From assembly GCA_015233655.1 (NCBI GenBank), contig JADFXI010000009.1, forward strand, positions 1 through 43,564: a DNA stretch of 43,564 bases, read 5' to 3'. How positions within the stretch are numbered: position 1 is the stretch's first letter; the number at the start of each line of letters is the position of its first letter. A model generated the notes under the pieces. It was not told the origin of the DNA, did no database searches, and saw only the letters and a list, made by a program, of their open reading frames with translations. This stretch comes from Nitrospirota bacterium. GTDB lineage: Bacteria; Nitrospirota; Thermodesulfovibrionia; Thermodesulfovibrionales; Dissulfurispiraceae. A program made the translations under genes and the position numbers. This document shows positions 9,613 to 18,164 of this stretch, piece after piece.

Positions 9613-9652
9613 TCATGATTATAATTCTGCCGGCTGCGGATGAGCAAGTCTC

Positions 9653-9681
9653 TTAATATAAAGCTGAACTTTTGTTATACT
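9653..9681 (+). promoter_or_regulatory. Putative sigma-70-type promoter of the SYLF gene
   Basis: TTAATA (9653-9658) and TATACT (9676-9681) are separated by 17 bases, about 20 bases before the ATG at 9702. A strong AAGGAGG site lies at 9688-9694. The -35 match is modest. Confidence 0.45.
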
Positions 9682-9701
9682 TAAATTAAGGAGGGTCTGA
9701 T

Positions 9702-10265
9702 ATGAATATGCGAGCCTATTACAGAAGTCTTGCGGTCGCTTTGGGTTGCGCTTTTGCGTTTTCCCTGCTCGCCGCTCCATCGTATGCAAAGTCAAAAGAA
9801 GAGATTGACGCGAGCGTCAAAGGGACTGTTCGCCTCTTCAAGAAGGAAATTAAAGGCGGCAGTGAGTATATGAAGGGTGCCAAGGGAATGCTTGTCATGT
9901 CGGGCATTACAAAGGCTGGGTTCATAATAGGCGGGAAGTACGGTCAGGGTGCATTGCTGGTCGGCAACAAGACCGCAGGCTATTACAGCCTCGCGGAGGG
10001 TTCGGTGGGATGGCAGATTGGCGCCGAGCAGTACGACATGGTAATACTTTTTATGACTGATGAAGTGCTCAATAAATTCAAAAACAGCGAAAACTGGGAA
10101 GCCGGGGTTGACGCCGAGATCACCCTAATAACCCAAGGCACCGGAGTGTCTGTAGAGACCCTTAGAAGCCAGCACCCGATTGCCGGCTTTATCTTCGGCC
10201 AGAAGGGCTTGATGGGAGGGTTGTCTATCAAGGGGGCGAAGTTCACCAGGATACATCCCGATTAA
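9702..10265 (+). CDS. SYLF/Ysc84-domain lipid-binding protein, exported
   Basis: The 187-residue protein starts with a signal peptide (hydrophobic core at about residues 8-25, probable cleavage after PSYA). The rest is a SYLF (DUF500/Ysc84) domain. Family features visible are the KGMLVMSGITKAGFIIGGKYGQGALLV stretch, GYYSLAEGSVGWQIGAEQYDMVILFMTDE and the C-terminal GFIFGQKGLMGGLSIKG. Eukaryotic relatives bind phosphoinositides. Bacterial members are mostly uncharacterised envelope proteins, so the role here is not known. It is monocistronic, divergent from hypF and convergent with the hybrid kinase gene. A strong AAGGAGG site precedes the ATG. Confidence 0.85.
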   Translation: MNMRAYYRSLAVALGCAFAFSLLAAPSYAKSKEEIDASVKGTVRLFKKEIKGGSEYMKGAKGMLVMSGITKAGFIIGGKYGQGALLVGNKTAGYYSLAEGSVGWQIGAEQYDMVILFMTDEVLNKFKNSENWEAGVDAEITLITQGTGVSVETLRSQHPIAGFIFGQKGLMGGLSIKGAKFTRIHPD

Positions 10266-10324
10266 TATACAATATCGGGAGACGATAACGACTGCCTACG
10301 CTCAGCTTCAGGCAGCAGGATACT

Positions 10325-12505
10325 TTATGCGTTCAGCAGCTTATTTATCGTATCCCGCAATTTTTCGAGCTGGTAGGGCTTTGTCAGGCGTGCTTTGAAT
10401 CCATATTTATGATAATCAGACACTGTATCATCATCCGAGTAACCGCTCGAAACAATTGCCCTGACGGCATTGTCTATTAAAATCAATTCGTCAATTGTCT
10501 CCCTGCCGCCCTTGCCGCCACGGATGGTCAAATCCAGAATAACAATATCAAATGGCTTGCCTGACTCACCGGCGCTCTTGTATTTCTCTATGGCGACTTC
10601 TCCGGTTTCCGCCAGTTCCACCTCATGCCCGAGGGCCTTAATCAGCTCGGCGGCTATGTTTCGTATCATTTCCTCGTCATCCATTACGAGGACCCTGCCC
10701 TTATGCACAGCCGCGTATACTGCCCCTGGTTCTTTAACTTCCATTTCCGCCTCGGTCGCCGGCAGATATATAGAAAACGTCGTGCCCTTGCCAGGCACTG
10801 AAGTCACGTCGATCAGACCGCCATGGTTTCTGATGATCGAATAAGACGTCGCCAGTCCAAGGCCGGTGCCCTTCTCTTTAGTCGTAAAATACGGATCAAA
10901 AATCTTTCTCATGTAGTGTTCGGGAATGCCTATACCGTGGTCCTGAACAGAAATCTCAACATACTTCCCGGCTTCCAGGCCTTTAGGCAGTCCCCTCTCC
11001 GGCGTCCGCACATTCTTTGCAGTAATAACGATGGCCCCGCCCATAGGCATGGCCTGATCGGCATTGAGCACGATGTTCTGGATCACCTGACCAATCTGCC
11101 CTTCATCAGCTTCCACAGCGCAAAGGTCATCCTCAATCATGATGCTGTAGTCCCGGCTTGAACCGCTGAGAGCAAACCTCACCGAGTTGCCGATTAATGG
11201 CACTAGTGAAATTTTCTTGGTAACAGGCATCCCGCCTTTCGAGAAGGTCAGGAGTTGGGTCGTCAGGTTTACAGACATATGCAGGGCCTTCTCTGCCTGT
11301 TCAAGCATGGCTAGAGAGCGCTCCTTCTGATCGAGGGTCGTTTTGGCCATTGAGATATATCCAAATATCCCCTGGAGCAAATTGTTGAAATCGTGCGCAA
11401 TCCCTCCTGCCAGAGTTCCGATGGACTCGAGTTTTTGGGTCTTCAACCGTTCCTCTTCAAGAAGATATTTCTCCGTAATGTTGTTGACTGTTTCTACTGC
11501 TGATACAACTGTCCCTGAACTGTTGGTTACCGGAAAGGCCTTTGTCTCGACATACATTATGCCGCCGTTAATATCCGGATGTCTGTGGATTGCGGTATGA
11601 GGCTCCCCCGTACTAAAGACGTGACGTACGGCACATTCCTCTCCCTCCTCGTAGCATGGACGAAATGCGTTATGAGAGATCTCGTAGCAGTGCCTGCCGA
11701 TTATGTCATGGCACGCCCTTCCAGCCTGCGCGCAGTAAGCTTTGTTAGTCATCCGAATGCGATAATCCCTGTCGATAACTATAAAGCCCTCGTCAACCGT
11801 GTCCAGAATGTTCCTTATGAATTGTTCGCTCTGCTCCAGTCTGTCTTCGGCCAGCTTGCGCTCGGTGATGTCACGCCATATTGCATGAAAAACAGTGCGC
11901 CCCGATAAATTAATTGCCTGAGAAATGACCTGAACATCTCTTATTTCTCCATCTTTTGTCCGATGCTTGACTTCAAATGCCGCCTTCTCTCCGTTCAACA
12001 GCATCCTTATCCTGGCCTGTATTTCTTCAGGACTCTCCACAGGATCGATATCGGAAAGTTTAAGGCCCGCAAACTCCTCCTTTGAGAAACCAAGCTGACG
12101 ATGGGCCGCTTCATTGAACTCGATAATGGACCCATCAGAGTCGATGAGCAAAATACCGTCAGGGGACTGTTCAAACAAGGTGTGATAGCGTTTTTCACGG
12201 TCGGTCGTTAATTCCATTGAACTCTGTATGGATGAAATAAGCCTGGCAATATACAGAATGCCGACCAGAAACAAGAAAGATACAGTTAAAGCAATAATCT
12301 CTGCGGAGATATCGACGTTTGCCGCCCCTCCAGTGATAATTCGATAAAATACGATACCCCTGCGAAGCGCCATCAGGGAAATGGCCGTAAGAATTAAAGC
12401 CCCCAGCAGGCGTTTACCCGTAATTAGAATTAATCTGATCGCGAAGAAAACTGAAACTAGCTGAAGGATTATCGAAAGGCTGACTATGGTCAATTTAATG
12501 TTCAT
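10325..12505 (-). CDS. Membrane hybrid histidine kinase with two PAS domains and a C-terminal receiver
   Basis: The 726-residue protein has two or three membrane segments in the first 100 residues, then a PAS domain at about 108-220 (LFEQSPDGILLIDSDGSII). A second PAS domain at about 228-350 follows. Next come a HisKA region with the H-box GGIAHDFNNLLQG, a HATPase_c domain (NIVLNADQA, DHGIGIPEH, GTGLGLATS) and a CheY-like receiver (VLVMDDEE, ILDLT as the phospho-acceptor, KPYQ). The second PAS has a Cys/His-rich insert (CYEISHNAFRPCYEEGEEC, then H-x-H) that could hold a metal or Fe-S centre. With its own receiver it probably works through a phosphorelay. Its partner and target are not in the window. 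The start is ATG 12505. Confidence 0.92.
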   Translation of the reverse strand: MNIKLTIVSLSIILQLVSVFFAIRLILITGKRLLGALILTAISLMALRRGIVFYRIITGGAANVDISAEIIALTVSFLFLVGILYIARLISSIQSSMELTTDREKRYHTLFEQSPDGILLIDSDGSIIEFNEAAHRQLGFSKEEFAGLKLSDIDPVESPEEIQARIRMLLNGEKAAFEVKHRTKDGEIRDVQVISQAINLSGRTVFHAIWRDITERKLAEDRLEQSEQFIRNILDTVDEGFIVIDRDYRIRMTNKAYCAQAGRACHDIIGRHCYEISHNAFRPCYEEGEECAVRHVFSTGEPHTAIHRHPDINGGIMYVETKAFPVTNSSGTVVSAVETVNNITEKYLLEEERLKTQKLESIGTLAGGIAHDFNNLLQGIFGYISMAKTTLDQKERSLAMLEQAEKALHMSVNLTTQLLTFSKGGMPVTKKISLVPLIGNSVRFALSGSSRDYSIMIEDDLCAVEADEGQIGQVIQNIVLNADQAMPMGGAIVITAKNVRTPERGLPKGLEAGKYVEISVQDHGIGIPEHYMRKIFDPYFTTKEKGTGLGLATSYSIIRNHGGLIDVTSVPGKGTTFSIYLPATEAEMEVKEPGAVYAAVHKGRVLVMDDEEMIRNIAAELIKALGHEVELAETGEVAIEKYKSAGESGKPFDIVILDLTIRGGKGGRETIDELILIDNAVRAIVSSGYSDDDTVSDYHKYGFKARLTKPYQLEKLRDTINKLLNA

Positions 12506-12562
12506 TCACTCTGCCTTCGTTATTCATCCAATAAGCGAACGAGGGACATTGCACCTAATTGA

Positions 12563-12592
12563 ACAATACAGTTTTTGACAGCGGGTTGTCAA
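12563..12592 (-). promoter_or_regulatory. Putative promoter of the hybrid kinase, with inverted repeat
   Basis: On the minus strand TTGACA (12592-12587) is 18 bases from TATTGT (12568-12563), about 58 bases upstream of the ATG. The -35 hexamer is one arm of a perfect inverted repeat (TTGACA at 12575-12580, six-base spacer, TGTCAA at 12587-12592) that could also be an operator. Confidence 0.45.
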
Positions 12593-12663
12593 TGAAGGCC
12601 AAACAGTCTATGAACAGGACTCAGCCATAGTTTATACTAGCTACTCGCATGAGGAAGATGTCG

Positions 12664-13017
12664 ATGAAATGCCGGATGCCCGACGAAAAGTCAAAATTGG
12701 TGTACTCAACAGACAAAACCGTTTCCCGGAAAGAGAAGCCGGATGAAACGCCTCTGCAGACAAGCGCGCCTGCTGCACAGCAAAAGGTCACTGTCAGGCT
12801 CGACAGAAAAAGCCGGGGAGGCAAGACCGTCACAGTCATAGAGGGCCTCCAGATGCCGGGGAATAAACTTGAGGAACTTCTCAGACGACTGAAGGCGAAA
12901 CTCGGCACCGGCGGAACGATCAGGGACACATCGCTCGAAATTCAAGGCGACCATAGGGACGCAGTACTGTCAACGCTTAAAAATATCGGATTCGCGCCAA
13001 AACGCTCAGGCGGCTGA
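12664..13017 (+). CDS. SUI1/YciH-family translation initiation factor-like protein
   Basis: The 117-residue product is a bacterial relative of eukaryotic eIF1 (SUI1). After a polar, probably disordered first half, the SUI1 fold runs from about residue 42. It has the basic loop RLDRKSRGGKTVTVIEGL, a helix (NKLEELLRRLKAKLG) and the GTGGTIRD…IQGDHRDAVLSTLKNIGF pattern. Bacterial YciH is reported to influence start-site fidelity; its role here is inferred. Four in-frame ATGs are available (12649, 12658, 12664, 12676). 12664 was chosen because GAGGA at 12651-12655 sits eight bases upstream. A TATACT at 12633-12638 is a possible -10 element. Confidence 0.85.
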   Translation: MKCRMPDEKSKLVYSTDKTVSRKEKPDETPLQTSAPAAQQKVTVRLDRKSRGGKTVTVIEGLQMPGNKLEELLRRLKAKLGTGGTIRDTSLEIQGDHRDAVLSTLKNIGFAPKRSGG

Positions 13018-13158
13018 GAGTGCTGATGTTCTTTCAGCCAGCTGCGACAGAACTCGCATTTTCCGTAACCGATATTGATCTCGCCGACTACCCTTTTAGA
13101 TTCCCGGCATCATCCAGTGCAGCTTCATCAGGCGCTTCAGTACGGCCTGTGAAACAGC

Positions 13159-13428
13159 TTAGATGGCGTCCTTCAGTGCTTTGCCCGCCTTGAATCTTGC
13201 CGTCTTTGACGCCTTAATTTTTATGACTGCACCAGTCTGCGGATTGCGGCCTTTACGAGCAGCCCTCTTGCCGACCGAGAAGGTCCCGAATCCCACCAGA
13301 GTGATTTTGTTGCCCTTCTTCAGGGTCTTTTTAACGCCGTCAATAAATGAGTCTAACGACTTACCTGCCGCTGCCTTTGAGATGCCTGCATCTTTTGCCA
13401 TCTTGTCAATGAGATCTGCCTTTGTCAT
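13159..13428 (-). CDS. hup: HU-family DNA-binding protein
   Basis: A small basic nucleoid protein of 89 residues from the chosen start. It has the complete HU/IHF fold: [11 protein letters not shown] helix, [16 protein letters not shown], the [25 protein letters not shown]-binding arm with its conserved Pro, and a C-terminal helix [10 protein letters not shown]. An ATG two codons upstream (13434) is only two bases from the GGAGGG site. The ATG at 13428 has the better spacing and gives the usual HU N-terminus. On the minus strand TATACT (13469-13464) is a likely -10 element about 35 bases upstream. The homodimeric HU assignment rather than an IHF subunit is by resemblance. Confidence 0.95.
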   Translation of the reverse strand: MTKADLIDKMAKDAGISKAAAGKSLDSFIDGVKKTLKKGNKITLVGFGTFSVGKRAARKGRNPQTGAVIKIKASKTARFKAGKALKDAI

Positions 13429-13547
13429 ATTCATTGCCCTCCTGTTTTAGATAAATATTAAAAAGTATACACCCTATACCAAAAAAATAATAGGCAGATG
13501 TCAATCGCGGACCCGAGCACGGGCTTTATTTTACGGATAAGCTGCAT

Positions 13548-13553
13548 TATAAT
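13548..13553 (+). promoter_or_regulatory. Putative -10 element of sodC
   Basis: A consensus TATAAT lies 41 bases before the sodC ATG. The position 17 bases upstream (TTTATT, 13525-13530) is a poor -35. A TAGGAGG ribosome site precedes the start codon. Confidence 0.45.
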
Positions 13554-13594
13554 TTAGGAAAGGATCTATTCTTTTACATTTATAGGAGGATATC

Positions 13595-14119
13595 ATGATG
13601 AAGACATTCGTGTTGATAATGCTTTGTGTATTTCTGGCCGCGGGTGCCGCTTACGCAGCGGAACTGGTGGTCCCAATGAATATGATCGACGCTAACGGGA
13701 CCGGCAAGGCGATAGGTACGGTTACCGTCTCAGAGAGTCCTTACGGCACTATTTTCACACCCAAACTTAGTGGTCTTGCACCGGGACTGCACGGCTTTCA
13801 TGTGCATCAAAACGCAGATTGCAGCATGGTCGAAAAAGACGGCCATAAAATGAGCGGCATGGCAGCAGGCGGCCACCTGGACCCTGCAGGAACAGGCAAA
13901 CATGAGGGGCCCTACGGACAGGGACACCTTGGAGACCTGCCTGCTCTGTATGTCGATGCTGCAGGAAATGCGACCCTGCCTGTGCTTGCTCCGCGTCTGA
14001 AAACTGATGATCTCAAAGGCCGGGCACTTATGATACACGCAGGCGGCGACAATTATTCGGACTCTCCTGCAAAACTCGGAGGCGGCGGCGACCGTGTAGC
14101 CTGCGGTGTAATTAAGTAA
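13595..14119 (+). CDS. sodC: Cu-Zn superoxide dismutase, exported
   Basis: SodC dismutates superoxide in the periplasm. The 174-residue protein has a signal peptide (about residues 1-22, cleavage near AYAAE). All metal ligands are visible: copper His in GFHVH, the bridging His in GGHLDP, zinc ligands in KHEGP and GQGHLGDLP, and the last copper His in [11 protein letters not shown]. The disulfide pair is the Cys of NADCSM and of RVACGVI. Two ATGs are adjacent at the start (13595, 13598); the TAGGAGG site spaces well with either. The enzyme fits the caa3 oxygen reductase further along and indicates exposure to oxygen. A run of eight Ts (14131-14138) follows the gene but no GC-rich stem is seen before it. 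Confidence 0.96.
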   Translation: MMKTFVLIMLCVFLAAGAAYAAELVVPMNMIDANGTGKAIGTVTVSESPYGTIFTPKLSGLAPGLHGFHVHQNADCSMVEKDGHKMSGMAAGGHLDPAGTGKHEGPYGQGHLGDLPALYVDAAGNATLPVLAPRLKTDDLKGRALMIHAGGDNYSDSPAKLGGGGDRVACGVIK

Positions 14120-14145
14120 GAAGCAAAAGGTTTTTTTTAAAGACG

Positions 14146-14730
14146 TCAGACGAATAATTGCATTTGACAGATTGGCGAATAGGTCCGGCGGTGAATGTGG
14201 CAGGGCCCGTATTTGTGCAGCGCTGCCATGTGCTCCCTAGTAAAATAACCCTTGTGCACGTCAAAGCCATACTCAGGGTACAGCTTATGGTATTCAACCA
14301 TTGCCTGGTCCCTGGCCACTTTAGCCAGTATCGAGGCTGCGCTTATGGCCGGGACCTTATCGTCGCCCTTTATAATCGCCTCTACAGGCAGGTCCAGGTC
14401 AGGCGCATGGTTGCCGTCCACCAGCACTCTTTGCGGCCTGATCTTCAAACCTTCAACAGCACGCTTCATCGCAAGCAGCGTTGCATGAAGGACATTGAGT
14501 CTTTCTATCTCATCGAGACTTGCCTTCTCGATGCACCAGCTTAAAGCGAACAGCTTTATTTCTTCGCTAAGAATCTCCCGCCTCTGAGGGGACAATTTCT
14601 TTGAGTCAGCCAGCCCCTCAATCGGGCGTTCCGGATTCAGGATGACAGCTCCAACATAGACTTCCGCAGCGCCAGCTCCCCGCCCGGCCTCGTCACATCC
14701 GCATACGATCAACACCTGACTATCCTGCAT
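14146..14730 (-). CDS. rnhB: Ribonuclease HII
   Basis: RNase HII cleaves the RNA strand of RNA-DNA hybrids and starts removal of misincorporated ribonucleotides. The acidic residues are present: Asp and Glu of CGCDEAGRG, Asp in VLVDGNHAPD, and Asp in SILAKVARDQAM. The glycine-rich loop after GRG reads AGAAEVYVGAVIL, where most homologues have PLAGPVVAAAVIL, so this conserved loop is divergent. YPEYGFDVHKGY and the C-terminal region are normal. A longer frame starts at 14790, but its 20 extra residues do not resemble the family. ATG 14730 gives the standard length of about 194 residues. The gene converges with sodC and is divergent from the formate dehydrogenase operon. Confidence 0.93.
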   Translation of the reverse strand: MQDSQVLIVCGCDEAGRGAGAAEVYVGAVILNPERPIEGLADSKKLSPQRREILSEEIKLFALSWCIEKASLDEIERLNVLHATLLAMKRAVEGLKIRPQRVLVDGNHAPDLDLPVEAIIKGDDKVPAISAASILAKVARDQAMVEYHKLYPEYGFDVHKGYFTREHMAALHKYGPCHIHRRTYSPICQMQLFV

Positions 14731-14838
14731 AATGAAACCACAAAACTCCCGGCTGACGCCAAAACGTTTAATACTCCAATGATACACCAAACAATCCAGC
14801 TATATCAAAACAGCTTATTCTTTGGTGAAACAGCCGGG

Positions 14839-14868
14839 TGTCACACATTTATCTGTCACACATTTATC
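14839..14868 (+). repeat. Perfect 15-bp tandem direct repeat upstream of the fdh promoter
   Basis: TGTCACACATTTATC occurs twice without a gap (14839-14853 and 14854-14868). It ends exactly where the -35 hexamer of the next feature begins. The position suggests binding sites for an activator, but the protein is unknown. Confidence 0.7.
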
Positions 14869-14897
14869 TTGACAGTGCCATTTCAAAGTTCTATATT
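14869..14897 (+). promoter_or_regulatory. Sigma-70-type promoter of the formate dehydrogenase operon
   Basis: A perfect TTGACA (14869-14874), a 17-base spacer and TATATT (14892-14897) place the start of transcription near 14904. This leaves a leader of about 80 bases before the fdhA ATG. A GGGGGGTG ribosome site lies just before the ATG. Confidence 0.65.
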
Positions 14898-14986
14898 TAT
14901 GGATTACTTGATTATGTTTTATTAACTCCGGACAACAGGTATGAATACATATAAAAAAATATAGCTTCCAAACCGGGGGGTGCGGC

Positions 14987-17900
14987 ATGAAACTGTCAAG
15001 AAGAGATTTTTTAAAGATTTCAGGCGGGACGGCTGTAGCAGGTGTGGCAGGCAGCGCGCTTTCAGGCCGGGAGGCTTCCGCAGAAACGCAGCAATTCAGG
15101 CTCAAGGGCGCCAAAGAGACGAAGACTATCTGTCCTTACTGCTCGGTTGGTTGCGGCATTATAGTCAATTCGGTAAATGGAAAGGTCATTAATGCTGAGG
15201 GCGATCCCGATCATCCTGTGAATGAGGGGACCCTCTGCTCAAAGGGGGCGTCTCTTTACCAACTCGTTAACAACCCTCACCGCCTCACGAAACCGAAATA
15301 CAGGGCCGCCGGCTCAAGCGAATGGAAAGATGTCGAATGGGAATGGGCGCTGGACAACATCGCAAAAAAGATTAAGGACACAAGAGACAGGACTTTCAAA
15401 GTCTCGGCAAAATCACGGGTAAAGGAGAAGCAGCCCGACGGCACGGAAAGGGAAGTCGAGAAGGACTTCGTTGTTAACAGAACTGAAGCGATAGCCCACG
15501 TTGGAAGTGCGGCACTTGATAATGAGGAGTGCTACATGCTTCAGAAACTTCTTCGTTCGTGGGGCCTTGTCTATGTAGAACACCAGGCCCGAATATGACA
15601 CTCCGCAACTGTAGCGGCTCTGGCAGAGTCGTTCGGACGCGGTGCAATGACAAACAACTGGATCGACATTAAGAACTCAGACGTAATCCTTGTGATGGGG
15701 GCCAATCCGGCAGAAAACCATCCGGTATCCATGAAATGGATATTGAAGGCAAAGGAGAGGGGCGCAAAGCTCGTAGTAGTAGACCCGCGGTTTACGAGGA
15801 CAGCTGCGAAGGCGGACATTTACGCCGCGATGCGTTCAGGTACCGATATAGCCTTTCTTGGAGGCATGATCAAGTACATTATTGATCACCACCTGTTCTT
15901 CAAAGAATACGTAGTCGATTATACCAATGCAGCTTTTCTTGTAAATCCTGAATTCCAGTGTGCTGACGAACTCAACGGGCTTTTCTCAGGGTATGATGCG
16001 AAGACCAGAAAATATGACAAGAAGACCTGGGCTTTTCAGATGGATGAAAAAGGACTACCCAAAAAAGACCCTTCACTGAAAGACCCTCACTGCGTTTTTC
16101 AACTTTTAAAGAGACAATACTCCCGCTACACTCGGGACAAGGTTTCACAAATTACCGGTACCCCTAAAAACAAACTTCTCGAAGTATATAAAATCTTTGC
16201 CTCTACCGGCAGAAAGGACAGGGCCGGGACCGAGCTTTATGCCATGGGCTGGACTCAACATACAATAGGCACACAGAACATCAAGGCCATGTCCATTATC
16301 CAGCTTCTTCTCGGAAATATCGGCATCGCCGGAGGGGGCATCAATGCCCTCAGGGGTGAAAGCAATGTCCAGGGAAGTACCGACCACGGTCTTCTGTTCA
16401 ACAGTCTTCCGGGTTATCTCCCTGTTGCCAACGCTTCCTGGGTAGATCTCAAAACCTACATTGACAAGAACACGCCTAAGACCAAGGACCCCAAGAGCGT
16501 CAACTGGTGGAGTAACAGGGGCAAATATATTACCAGTTATCTCAAGGCCCTTTACGGAAACAGCGCTACAAAGGAAAATGACTTCGGTTATTCATGGCTG
16601 CCCAAACTCGATGAAGGAATGAATTGTTCCTGGCTCATGCTTTTCGACCAGATGTTCAATGGACAGTTCGAAGGCTTTTTCGCGTGGGGACAGAATCCTG
16701 CGTGCTCCGGATCGAACGCAGGAAAAGTCAGAAAGGCGCTGTCTAAACTGAAGTGGATGGTGAACGTCAACCTCTTCGACAACGAGACAGGCTCGTTCTG
16801 GAGAGGACCTGGGGAGAACCCGTCAGATATTCAGACAGAGGTTTTTTTGCTTCCGGCATGTTCTTCCATTGAGAAGGAAGGCAGCATCACGAACAGCAGC
16901 CGTCTAGCGCAGTGGAGATACAAGGCGATTGATCCTGTCGGAGAATCGATGCCGGATGCCGAGATTATGAACGAACTCTACTTCAGGGTAAAGAGCCTTT
17001 ACAGGAGAAAGGGCGGAATGTTTCGTGACCCCATATTTAATCTCACGTGGGACTATGGGGAGAAAGATACCAAAGGCAAAGTCAAAAAGGTAGACATCCA
17101 TAACGTGGCAAAGGAAATAAACGGGTATTATCTGGAAGATGTAATAGACAATAAAGCCAATCCTCCCAAGCTGCTGGGCAAAAAGGGTGAACTTTGCGCG
17201 ACTTTTGTCCACTTGCAGGATAATGGAGCTACTTCATGCGGCAACTGGATTTTTTCCCAGAGTTATACTCAAAAAGATGGGAAAATAATCAACATGATGG
17301 CCCGGAGAAAAAAGACAGACGCAACCGGTCTCGGTCTCTTCCCCGAATGGGCCTGGTGCTGGCCGGTCAACAGAAGGATTATTTACAACCGTGCATCCGT
17401 AGACCCACTCGGCAGGCCCTGGGACCCTCAGCGGGCTGTGATAAAATGGAACGCGGTAAAGCTCGACCCCAATACGAAGAAACCCGGCGTCTGGGAAGGC
17501 GACGTACCTGATGGACCAGCGCCACCCATGGCCGACGAGAAAGGCAAATACCCATTCATAATGAGGGCAGACGGTATGGGCGCTATATTCGGCCCCGGGC
17601 TCGCTGAAGGGCCCTTCCCCGAGCATTATGAAGCGCTGGAATGCCCTTTGCCCGCAAATCTCATGTCAGGACAGAGGATTAACCCGACTATGAAGATATT
17701 CCACGGAAAGACTAAAGACTCTGTCGAAGATGTATTTGCGTCATGCGATATTAGGTTCCCTTATGTAGCGACCACATATCGCATATCCGAGCACTGGCAG
17801 ACCGGCGTTCTGACAAGGCACCAATCATGGCAGCTTGAGATGGCCCCGCAGCAGTTTGTAGAAATAAGTGAAGAACTCGCAAGAACAAAAGGGTTGAAAA

Positions 17901-18154
17901 ACGGCGACAAAGTCTCAGTCACTTCCATCAGGGGAAAGATTTGGGCAGTCGCGATTGTTACCTCACGGCTCAGGCCCTTCAAGATAGCCAACTCCGTTGT
18001 TCATCAGATCGGTCTTCCCTGGTGTTTTGGATGGCAGTTTCCGGCGGACGGCAGCGGCGGGGACAGTTCGAATCTCCTGACTCCTACTATTGGCGATGCC
18101 AACACAATGATACCCGAGACAAAGGCCTTTATGGTCAACATCGAGAAGGCGTAG
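14987..18154 (+). CDS. fdhA: Formate dehydrogenase catalytic subunit, selenocysteine-containing (UGA at 15596-15598)
   Basis: This is the molybdopterin/tungstopterin subunit that oxidises formate to CO2 outside the cytoplasmic membrane, related to FdnG/FdoG. Read through one in-frame TGA it gives 1055 residues. A twin-arginine signal (SRRDFLK, residues 4-10) directs folded export. A [4Fe-4S] site is formed by Cys49, Cys52, Cys56 and Cys84. The TGA is codon 204 in the context HQARI-U-HSATVAALAESFGRGAMTNNW, matching the active-site Sec of FDH-N where the family also has U-H. Both flanking parts are in the same frame with no other stop. A hairpin follows the UGA (see next feature). The C-terminal part has the molydopterin-binding domains up to the MVNIEKA end. 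fdhB follows after 10 bases. A plain nonsense mutation is unlikely because the stop falls exactly on the Sec position. Confidence 0.95.
15596..15633 (+). promoter_or_regulatory. Sec UGA codon and candidate bacterial SECIS hairpin
   Basis: The TGA at 15596-15598 is followed by a stem of seven Watson-Crick or G-U pairs (15615-15621 with 15625-15631) capped by the loop GGC (15622-15624). G-U and A-U pairs extend the stem at 15613-15614/15632-15633. The loop lies about 24 bases from the UGA, in the range used by SelB in bacteria. It is coding sequence at the same time. Confidence 0.75.
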
Positions 18155-18164
18155 GGAGGGGCAA

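Noticed and set aside
9618-9623. TATAAT on the minus strand as a hypF promoter
   Set aside because: It is only five bases from the ATG with no -35 and no extended -10. In an AT-rich gap it may be chance, so it is noted only in the hypF entry.
10285-10319. CTGCCT…AGGCAG inverted repeat between the SYLF and hybrid kinase genes
   Set aside because: A six-pair stem with a 12-base loop and no T run is too weak to call a terminator.
15596-15646. Reading the fdhA stop as a pseudogene break
   Set aside because: The stop is at the known selenocysteine position, both sides are in frame, and a hairpin follows.
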